Position numbers and translations under genes: made by a program
Source: Anaeromyces robustus
Taxonomy: Eukaryota; Neocallimastigomycota; Neocallimastigomycetes; Neocallimastigales; Neocallimastigaceae
DNA length: 36,837 nucleotides
Reading direction: 5' to 3'
NCBI GenBank assembly: GCA_002104895.1
Contig: MCFG01000528.1
Location: 1 to 36,837, forward strand
Notes under the pieces: generated by a model
What the model was told of the DNA's origin: nothing
Databases searched by the model: none
What the model saw: only the letters and a program-made list of their open reading frames with translations
Shown: positions 28,357 through 36,837 of the stretch, in pieces
Layout of the letters: each line of letters begins with the position of its first letter
Position numbering within the stretch: the stretch's first letter is position 1

Positions 28357-29300
28357 AATATTTAATAACAATATATTAAAAAAGTTATATATGAAAAACT
28401 TAAAATATATTTTGTAATTTGTACTGTTAATTATTGTGCAAAATATATTTTATAATTTTTTAATAATATAATTATAATAATTATTAGTAGTAATTATTTA
28501 TATTAATTTTACAGTTTTAAAACTGATGATTAATATTTACATTATATATAACTTAGTTTTGAATATATAAATTTAAATAATTTTCCAAAAATTTTTAAAG
28601 TTGAATTTATATATGATAAAATATGTAATTTGATTCTATATTTTATTAATAAAAGATAAATAAACTCCATCCTCAATATATATGACATTTTAATATCTTA
28701 ATATATTTTTATTATAGTTTTTTACATCTTATATTTATATATAATATAAATTATAATTAAGGCAAAAGAGGTCAAAACATTTAATATAATATAGATTATA
28801 TTTTAAAGTTCATTCGTAATAATTAACTTTATAATATAATAAATTATATATTTTATATCTATTTAATTCTTAATAATATAAAAAAGAATCATAACAATAC
28901 AAAAAAAAAATTATTCGTTCTTATCATTTAATATATTTTACTTTATTATATATATATATATAGTTATTACTAATTTTATTAAATACTTGTAATATGATTA
29001 ATTTTTTTCATCTTATGCTTATATTGCTTTGTGATGTAAATACTTTAATTTATTTATATAACTGTATAATATTTATTTTTATAATTATTATTTTTATTTA
29101 TTTATTATTACTTTTTTAATATTTTTAATATTAAGATATGTTTATATTTAAAAAATATAATGAACACAACTAAAACATAGATTAAATTAATAAAAATAAG
29201 TATATATATTTTAAATAAAGTAAAAAAAAAAAATTTAATAAATGTATTGAAATATATAAAATTACTGAAAAAAAAAAGTATTAAATAATGATAATAAGAA
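28357..29300. other. Intergenic region downstream of receptor copy 3
   Basis: No gene or notable repeat is visible; AT-rich sequence with short TATA runs. Confidence 0.7.
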
Positions 29301-29710
29301 TATTTTCATTATATGATAATGAAGAAGTGTAACAAGTATATGATTATGAAATTTTTTCATGGTTTATAACTTAATAAGATCAATAGATAATATAGATAAT
29401 TATGAAGAAATTTAGAACTATTTTAAAACTATATTTATTAGTTATTATATGATAATAAAATATTACTGGAGGTTTTAAAAAAAAACAAATGATTTAACAA
29501 AAATATATTATATATCAACAAATACAAAAGATTTTAATTTTCATATGTTAATATATATTTTTATTGAATGAATTAAAAATTAGCATATAAAATTAATTAC
29601 AAAATCGGCATATGAAATTAGATTAATAAAAACATTTCTATATATATTAATATTCTTTCCTTTATATTATTTTTTTTACTTTTTGATATTATTATTATTA
29701 ATATTCATAT
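29301..29710 (+). pseudogene. Decayed receptor relic, internally deleted
   Basis: Nucleotide blocks colinear with exon 5 of receptor copies 2 and 3 are visible: tatgataatgaagaagtg (their tatgatgaagaagtatg), gataattatgaagaaattta (the DNYDEYSEKFRN region), tatattatatatcaacaaat followed by acaaaagatttt (YYISTDTKDF), then a jump to tttttattgaatgaat (the FIEWN of TM5), tatgaaattagattaata (YEIRLI) and ctttttgatattattatt (LFDII of TM6-7). About two thirds of the membrane domain between TM1 and TM5 is missing, and stops and shifts interrupt the remaining pieces. It is most like copies 2 and 3. It is a dead host-gene copy, evidence that the array once had another member here. Confidence 0.82.
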
Positions 29711-31113
29711 AACAAAGCAATATAAAGAATTTCAATTCTATTATTATAAAAATTAAATATATATATTGATAATTATATAAATATTTTTTTATTGATTATT
29801 CATTTATTGATTATTTATTATTGTAATAATGTAAAAGTACAGGAATTAATAATGTTAAGAATAAGAAGAAGAACAAAAACAATACATAGTTTTATTAATT
29901 ATATTAAAAAATAATGAATAGACTTTTTATAATAAAAAAAAAAAACGTGAAACTAATTTAATATAAATATAATAAAATTTTCCATTATTATTTTTATTAA
30001 TTATTATAAATATATAATAATTATTATAATTAACCATTTTTTTATTTTGTTAATGTCTTTTTTTTAATTAAATTTAAAATTTGTATTTTTATAATTTATA
30101 AACTTTTTTATTTAAATTAAATATTTATAAAATTTACGGCATGCCAATAAAAAAAAAACAAAAAAATAAAATGTACTAGATATTTATAATAAATGTTTAT
30201 TATAAATATTTATATTATTTTGATTTATATTTATTATTACATTTTTATTTATTTATTTAAATAATTAACTTATTATTTATTTATTTATTTATTTATAGTA
30301 TGATAGTAAAATAATAATGAAATATTAAGAATAAGTTTTTATTATTTATATTTATATTTTTTTTTTTTATTTTTATTTTTATTTTAATTTTTTTAATCTA
30401 AACATTTTATAAATATTAACTTAATTATTTATATTTAATATTTTTCCTTTATTTGATGCTGATTTGTTGAATTTATGATAAAAATATATTATATCATTTA
30501 TTATGATTTATTATGATTTATTATGATTTATTATGAGATGACAACTTTATTCTGTATTATTTATAAAAACAATAATGAATGTAATTTAATTTATTTAAAT
30601 TACAGGAATAATATTTAATAATCATATTAATATATTATATATTAATATGATTAAATAATTAATATATAAATATATTTACACATGAAAAAAACTTTTTTAT
30701 TCATTTAAAAGTATAATAAATAAAGTTTTATAATAGATTAGAAATATTATTTATTATAGTTTCATATTAAACGAAAATCAATAAATATTAATAAAAATCT
30801 TAGTTTGACAATAATTAAATAAAATAATTTTTATGATAATAATTTAATTATTAATAATTAAGCTTTTTTGTACAACTAACATCATTTTCAATTATCAAAT
30901 TAATATATAAAAATTAGTATATAAAGTGTAAAATTCTTCATTTTATCTTTTTTTTTTTGTTTATTATATTATAGCTTAAAAAGAATAAATATTGTAAATA
31001 AAAAAGAGAAAAAATAAAAACAGTTATTATAAATTTATTTTTAAAAAAAGTTATATTTTAATTGTATATAATAGTTAATTTTTATTTAATTTTTTTACTT
31101 TAAAAAAATAAAA
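29711..31113. other. Intergenic region before the repeat-protein gene
   Basis: No gene seen. It includes a 10-bp tandem repeat (tttattatga, about 4 units, 30499-30537) and short TTTA runs near 30243-30297. Confidence 0.65.
30497..30537. repeat. 10-bp tandem repeat tttattatga, 4 units
   Basis: Four consecutive near-identical decamers in intergenic DNA. Confidence 0.85.
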
Positions 31114-32243
31114 ATGCGTTTTAATTATATTATATGTTTATTATTGACTTTAATTGTAAATGTAATAGCCGCTCCAGTTCCATGTGAAGGAAATGGTCAA
31201 ATAAGTGGTGTTAAATCTTTAGAAGGTCCTTCAACTAAATCACTCCCTTCTACTAAATCACCTTCATCACCAAAATCTTTACCAGAAAGTGAATGTAATG
31301 GATCTTGTACTAAATCTGTTCCATCACCAAAATCTTTACCAGAAAGTGAATGTAATGGAGGAACATCATGTACTAAATCTGTTCCATCACCAAAATCTTT
31401 ACCAGAAAGTGAATGTAATGGAGGAACATCTTGTACTAAATCTGTCCATCACCAAAATCTGTATCAGATAATGAAACCCCATCTACTAAATCACCATCAT
31501 CACCAAAATCTTTACCAGAAAGTGAATGTAATGGAGGAACATCTTGTACTAAATCTGTCCCATCACCAAAATCTGTATCAGATAATGAAACCCCATCTAC
31601 TAAATCACCATCATCACCAAAATCTTTACCAGAAAGTGAATGTAATGGAGGAACATCTTGTACTAAATCTGTCCCATCACCAAAATCTGTATCAGATAAT
31701 GAAACCCCATCTACTAAATCTGTTCCATCACCAAAATCTTTACCAGAAAGTGAATGTAATGGTGAAACACCTTGTACTAAATCTCCACCATCACCAAAAT
31801 CTTTACCAGACAGCGAATGTAATGGTGAAGCATCTTGTACTAACTCTCCACCATCACCAAAATCATTACCAGATAGTGATTCTCCATCCACTAAGTCCCC
31901 ACCATCACCAAAATCTTTACCAGATGGTGAAACTCCATGTACTAAATCTCCACCATCACCAAAATCATTACCAGATGGTGAAACTAAACCACCATCTGTT
32001 CCAGTTCCAGATGACGATTCTACAGCTTCTGGTTCTACTACAGCTTCTGGTTCTAATGATTCTGATACTGCTTCTATTTCAGGTTCTACTACAGCTTCAG
32101 GTTCTAATGATTCTGATACTGCTTCTATTTCAGGTTCCACTACAGCTTCAGGATCCAATGATTCTGGCTCTATTGCTTCTGAAGGTGAAGAAGATGAAAA
32201 TTCTTCTGTTGAAGTTGTTGGTGATGCTAATGCCAATAATTAA
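31114..32243 (+). CDS. Secreted Ser/Pro/Cys tandem-repeat protein, one frame break
   Basis: A single-exon gene with a clear signal peptide (MRFNYIICLLLTLIVNVIAA, then PVPCEG). The mature part consists of 21-residue units of the form VPSPKSLPESECNGGTSC followed by TKS, alternating in the middle with a 17-residue variant containing SVSDNETPSTK. A Thr/Ser/Gly-rich stretch follows (GSTTASGSNDSDTASIS repeated) and then an acidic end (EGEEDENSSVEVVGDANANN). There is no GPI-type hydrophobic tail or membrane segment, so it is probably released or wall-bound and heavily O-glycosylated. One base (a C) is missing near 31446: the repeat unit from 31441 is 113 bp, its twin from 31554 is 114 bp. With that base the frame would run to TAA at 32241-32243 (about 376 residues); without it a different frame runs to 32340 and gives an unlikely His/Leu-rich product. 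It is richer in G+C than everything around it. Function is unknown; an adhesin or cell-surface mucin is possible. Confidence 0.8.
31441..31667 (+). repeat. 114-bp higher-order coding repeat, two copies
   Basis: Two almost identical 38-codon blocks (a 17-residue unit plus a 21-residue unit) start at 31441 and 31554; the next block begins at 31668. Their near identity implies very recent duplication or ongoing exchange. The first copy is one base short. Confidence 0.9.
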
Positions 32244-32888
32244 AATAAGAGAAAACCAATATAAAATATATATAAAAGAATTTTTTTTTTCTAATTTTAG
32301 AAAAAGTATATTTTCAAAAGTGTATATTAAAAAACTATAATTCAAATTTGTATATATTTTTTTTTCTTAATTTTTAAGGAAAAAATATTTTCAAAAAATG
32401 TATATTAAATTAGATTATTTGATTTTATATAATATTTATTTTATATATAAATGTTAAAAATACTAAAATTTTTTTCATTGGAAAGTTGGAGAAAATAATT
32501 AAGAAAGATATAAAAATTTATATATAAATAAATTAAAAAAATATTAATATATAGACATATATAGACAATTTTTTAGATGTTCGTGTTTAAATTATTTTAT
32601 TTAATTATGCTTATATAATAGATATATATAATTTATATAATTAATTATGTATTTTTTTTAATTTATGAAAATTATAATATTTTAATTCATTTATATTATT
32701 TAAAAAAAGAAAAATTATTATTTTTATAATTAATTTATATGATTTTATAAATTTTATATGATATAAATGTAAAAATATATAATAATAAAAAATATTTAAA
32801 AAAAATACTAATTATAAAAGAAAAAATATTAAAAAAAAATACTAATAATTATTTTTAACAATACTGTTTTTTATTTTGTTTAAAAGTC

Positions 32889-32919
<31 letters not shown>

Positions 32920-32951
32920 ATGTATAAAATTAATTAAACGTTATATTTGAT

Positions 32952-32994
<43 letters not shown>

Positions 32995-33381
32995 TTTTCT
33001 ATTTTTTTTACATAAAAATAAAATTAAATGATATAAATGCATTAAAAAAGGTTAATAATATCGCTAAAAGTAAAAAGATTAACATAATAAAAAATATATA
33101 GTTATCTTTATATAATAAGATATTATTAATATATATATACAATTTTTTATTTTCTTTATATTTTAAAAATTTAAATAACTAAAAATAATTAAGATTATTT
33201 GACAAAAAGTTTAATACTTCTATAAAGTATTAAATTTTTAATTAAATTTTTAATATATAAAAATTCCTTTTTTAAAAGATTTTCTTTTCCTTTTTTTATT
33301 ATTATTCATATTATTATTTGTATTATTTATATATGCCATATTTTATTTTAATATAATAAACGTAATAATAATCAGCTTAAA
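32244..33381. other. Intergenic region upstream of receptor copy 4
   Basis: No gene seen. It contains a 26-base poly-A run (32889-32914) and a (TTTA)n array (32951-32997). Confidence 0.7.
32951..32997. repeat. (TTTA)n microsatellite
   Basis: About 12 pure units in the intergenic region before receptor copy 4. Confidence 0.95.
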
Positions 33382-36206
33382 ATGAAATTCATTTTTATTG
33401 TTATTCTTTTATTTCAATACATTATATGGAGTATGTTAAATTTGTGTATATGTACTTATAAATATTTTATAAATAAAAAAATGGAATAAGTGGGAAAGAA
33501 TGAAATAATAATAAAAAAATAATAAAAATAATGATATATATATAAATGAAAATATTTTGTAATAAGATTTCTTTTATTTAATTAAAAATTAGATGAATGT
33601 AAGAATATTAATATAAAAGCCGTGTCATTATTATATACCGGAGACGAAGAATTTTTTAGTGTATTAGAGAATGATTTCAATAAATACTCAGAAGAAAATA
33701 ATCTTGGTATTAATATATCATTCGTTTTTTTATACTGTAGAAAATTCTACATTATTTGCTTCTGATTATAGTGGAACAATACAATACCTTCTTAATAAGA
33801 AATCAACTAAATATGATGTAATTTTTTATGATGTGATGTATTCTCCTAGATTCGCATCTTATTTTATTGATTTAAAAGATTATCTACCAAAAGATCATAT
33901 TGATATATATTCCAAAGGTATTGCACCAAATATATGTACTTACAATGGAAAATGGGTTGGTTTAGTAAGTTTTTCTTTATTTTTTTTTTATTTTTGTTAG
34001 TTATTATTTTTAGTAAAACAATAATATATTATGTTAATATTTATAAAAAAAAACATAAACTGTTAATTTATATATATTATATATTAATATAAAATAGCCA
34101 ATTCGTATAAATTTCTCAGTATTATATTGTAATAAAATCCTATTAGAAAAGTATGGAAAAGATATACCAAAAACGTGTGATGAATTTATAGATACAGGAA
34201 AATATATATTAAATAAAGAAAAAGAAGGAAATAATACATTAATTGGTTATAATGCATTATTTCCTGGTAACTATTTAATAAATATATAATTCAGAAAGTA
34301 AAATTTTTAAAAGATTATTTTTTATATATAACTATAAATATAATTTTATTATAATCTATAAATAAATGCAATATTAAGATTTTGAAGTATCATTGATATC
34401 AGCTATGGAAACTATTTTTTCCTTTAGAAAATCAGTAAATTCACCAATGCCCAAATATGACAGTAAAGAAGCAATAGATGCTTTAAATAAACTAAAACAA
34501 ATGAAGGATGAATTAGAATCAAGTAAAATAAATCTATAAATATTAATAAATTTATATATAAATAATTATTTATTATTATTATTATTATTATTTATTATTG
34601 TAATTATCTTAATACTAATATTAATACTAATACTGATACTGATAATTATTAATTATTATTGTTATTTCATAATGTTTTGTAATAATAATAATCACAATTA
34701 TAATAATAATAATAAAAGATGAGGCTTTTCAATCTGATTATTATGAATTGGCTACAAATTTATATAATGGAAAAAGTATTTATGCTAAATGGTGGTATTA
34801 CGACTTATTCGAAGACAAATATGTAAAAATTCCTATTGTCGGAAATAAAGAAGGAATTTCTGCTTCGAGTGTTGGAGGATTAAATATTGGCATAAATAAA
34901 TATATATCTAATGAAAATTTAAAAGCTTCAATTGAATATTTAAAATTTATTACATCAAAAGATTTTCAAAAAAAATTATTAATGAAAAAATTAATTTTTT
35001 CTTCCATTGACAGTTATACGATGATGAAGAAGTATGTAAATATGAGAGTTATCAAATATTTAAAAAAATGCAATTTATTCCAAGGCCATCTTTGGTGAAT
35101 TATGATGATTATTCTTTTAAATTTAGAAATCATTTAAAGAAATTTTTATATAGCGATAAAAGTGCAGAGGAAACATTATATAATATAATGAATATTTCAA
35201 AAATATTCAATATTTCAATATTTTCGACTTCAATACCTATAGGAATATGTGTATTAGTAATATGTATTATTATGCTAAGTTCTTTAATTTTTTTATTTAA
35301 AGAAAATTTTAATCCCTTTTTTAAGTATCTTTCAGTAGATTTTTGGATTATATTTGTTTTTGGATCAATTATTATATTAAATACTGCATATACCAAACTT
35401 GGTGAATTGTCGAGTTTTAAATGTCGTTTAACAGTAATATTTTTTTTTTTTGGTTTAAGTTTAAATTATATACCAATTTATATAAACTTATCATTTATTT
35501 TCCAGGAGAAAGCAATTTTTCTGAATGGGTTAAAAATCATAAATATATTTATTTAGCTATTTGTTTATTAGTTGAAATTATATTAATTGGTTTATCTTTT
35601 ATATATAAATTTGATATATATGATGTGCTTGTTAATGGAGGTCAAAATTTTCAAATATGTAAAATGAACAATACATTTGGAAAAATAATGTTTGGTATAA
35701 TGGTAACATATAAATTTACAATAATCTTTGTAATGCTAATTTATATTTTTATTGAATGGAATATTAATGAATCGTTTTATGAAGTTAGATTTATTGTAAT
35801 GTTTTTATACATTGATATTCTTTCATTCATATTACTCTTCTTATTTGATATTATTATAATTAAAAATTATCGTTCATATTTTATAATCTACACATGCATT
35901 TTGATCATTATTTCTATATCTAATTATGGATTTTTATATGGATTTAGATTATTCTGTGGATTTTTAAACAAAAAAAATTTAAAAATGGCATTTATACAAA
36001 ATGTTAATAAAAATTTTATTAATAATGAAATAGATCAGGTTACAACGGAGACAAATATAGGTGAATTAACTAGTATAACTGCTACTAATAATAATATTTC
36101 TAATAACAATAATAATAATATTATTAATAATAATCATGAAAGTTACAAAACCGTAACTAATGGATCAATTTTATTAAAAATGGTTAATTATCACTATATG
36201 AAATAA
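33382..36206 (+). pseudogene. Receptor copy 4: mosaic SBP-like/7TM gene with three frame breaks
   Basis: Exons 33382-33430, 33593-33964, 34098-34266, 34379-34522 and 34719-36206, phases 1,0,1,1. Signal peptide MKFIFIVILLFQYIIW. The ectodomain follows copy 1 (YSPRFASYFIDLKDYL, YNGKWVGL, IYAKWWYYD, IPIVGNKEGIS), while from TM1 onward it follows copies 2 and 3 (LFKENFNPFF, FPGESNFSEW, FQICKMNN, FINNE). Compared with its relatives there is one extra T near 33724-33731, one T missing near 35013 and one T missing near 35486, so the frame breaks three times. Other losses suggest relaxed constraint: TWDEL has become TCDEF, and the Cys pair following EVC is gone (EVCKYESYQ). The tail is Asn/Thr-rich and ends YHYMK. 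If the indels are assembly errors the protein would be 740 residues; taken as written, the gene is broken. I lean towards a young pseudogene but cannot exclude errors. Confidence 0.72.
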
Positions 36207-36703
36207 ATATATTATAATAAATATATTTAATTATATTGTATATGTTTAATTTTTTATTATATATTTTTTTAATTTTTGATAAAATTACTATTATTATTTA
36301 CTAACAAAAATTATAAATAAATAGTAAAAAAAAATAATAAATTTTATATTACTTATCTCTATTATATTAAAGAATAAATAAAATTATACGTAAATGAAAG
36401 TATTTAATTTAATTCAATTTTTCAAATTTTTATGTATTATATTTAATAATTTTATTCATAAAATCTTTATTATGATAATAAAATTAAAATTAATATTTAA
36501 ATTTTAAAACAAAAATGAATGAATAAATAAATAATATTCATTAAACTTTATTAATAATTTATTCTATTTATTAGAAATAATATTTATTATATTTAATTTT
36601 TTTTTTTTTTTTTTTATTTTTTTTATTTTTTTTTTTTTTATTTAATATAAAAACTTTCATTCTCTTTTATATCCCTTAATGAATTAATTATATATATTTA
36701 ACA
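36207..36703. other. Intergenic region between receptor copies 4 and 5
   Basis: No gene. Mostly A/T runs, including poly-T tracts at 36597-36640. At about 500 bp it is the shortest gap between neighbouring copies in the array and should contain the end of copy 4 and the promoter of copy 5. Confidence 0.7.
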
Positions 36704-36755
36704 ATGAGGAGGTTAATATATACTTTTATTATTTTATATCAATACTTTTTATTAT
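36704..36755 (+). CDS. Receptor copy 5: first exon only (cut by window end)
   Basis: A 52-nt open exon encodes MRRLIYTFIILYQYFLL and ends in phase 1 at a GTAAGC donor (36756-36761). Length, phase and sequence match exon 1 of the other copies, most closely copy 1 (MKLIYIIIVLFQYFLLY). It is followed by AT-rich intron sequence to the end of the window. The position, 498 bp after copy 4 on the same strand, fits a further array member whose main exons lie beyond 36837. The rest is not visible, so this is a prediction from a short match. Confidence 0.72.
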
Positions 36756-36837
36756 GTAAGCTAAATATAAATATATATAATAAAAAATAATTTCTAAAAA
36801 ATGAAAAAGTAAAAAGAAAGAAAAAATAAATAAATTT

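Noticed and set aside
31436-32236. Minus-strand reading frame of 266 residues within the repeat-protein gene
   Set aside because: It is an antisense shadow of the tandem coding repeats. The plus strand has the signal peptide and the consistent Ser/Pro/Cys repeat.
31445-32340. His/Leu-rich C-terminal half of the continuous plus-strand frame starting at 31114
   Set aside because: It follows a one-base difference between twin repeats and continues past the natural stop at 32243; the repeat unit of the first part continues in the other frame.
32148-32345. Minus-strand 65-codon frame at the 3' end of the repeat-protein gene
   Set aside because: AT-rich, overlapping a real gene, with no recognisable domain.
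35130-35396. Minus-strand 88-codon frame
   Set aside because: It is the shadow of exon 5 of receptor copy 4.

Overview
The window is an extremely A+T-rich piece of a eukaryotic nuclear genome. Its spliced genes, short GT/AG introns, huge AT-only intergenic stretches, (AAT)n/(TTTA)n/(TAAAA)n arrays, poly-Asn coding and tandem receptors with bacterial-type solute-binding ectodomains on a class C 7TM domain best fit an anaerobic gut fungus (Neocallimastigomycota). Dictyostelium is the main alternative and fits less well. The assignment is inference.

Layout. Positions 1-10435 are a gene desert of AT sequence, microsatellites and palindromes. Positions 10436-15542 hold a cluster of DNA-transposon copies whose ends share the core tgcatttcg. 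One is a stand-alone 961-bp copy. The other three are nested inside one another, with 9-bp target duplications (one of them imperfect) at each level. The middle copy carries the C-terminal remnant of a Mutator-like (MULE) transposase.

From 16299 to the end lies a same-strand tandem array of a receptor family. Copy 1 spans 16299-19540, copy 2 20949-23703, copy 3 25512-28356, a decayed relic about 29301-29710, copy 4 33382-36206, and the first exon of a fifth copy 36704-36755. A gene for a secreted, tandem-repeat, Ser/Pro/Cys-rich protein (31114-32243) sits inside the array. I assembled the receptor exons by hand: all four complete copies share five exons, intron phases 1-0-1-1 and nearly fixed exon lengths (46-49, 371-374, 169-172, 144 and about 1500 nt).

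Each receptor has a signal peptide, an ectodomain resembling bacterial sugar-binding proteins of ABC importers (periplasmic-binding fold type II, not the type I fold of ordinary class C receptors), seven membrane segments of GABA-B/metabotropic type, and a low-complexity cytoplasmic tail with a Tyr-His-Tyr motif at or near its end. They look like surface nutrient sensors coupled to G proteins; ligand and signalling are inference. Copies 1 and 3 read cleanly. Copies 2 and 4 and the repeat-protein gene carry small indels that are either mutations or uncorrected assembly errors. Copy 4 looks like a mosaic: ectodomain like copy 1, membrane domain like copies 2 and 3.
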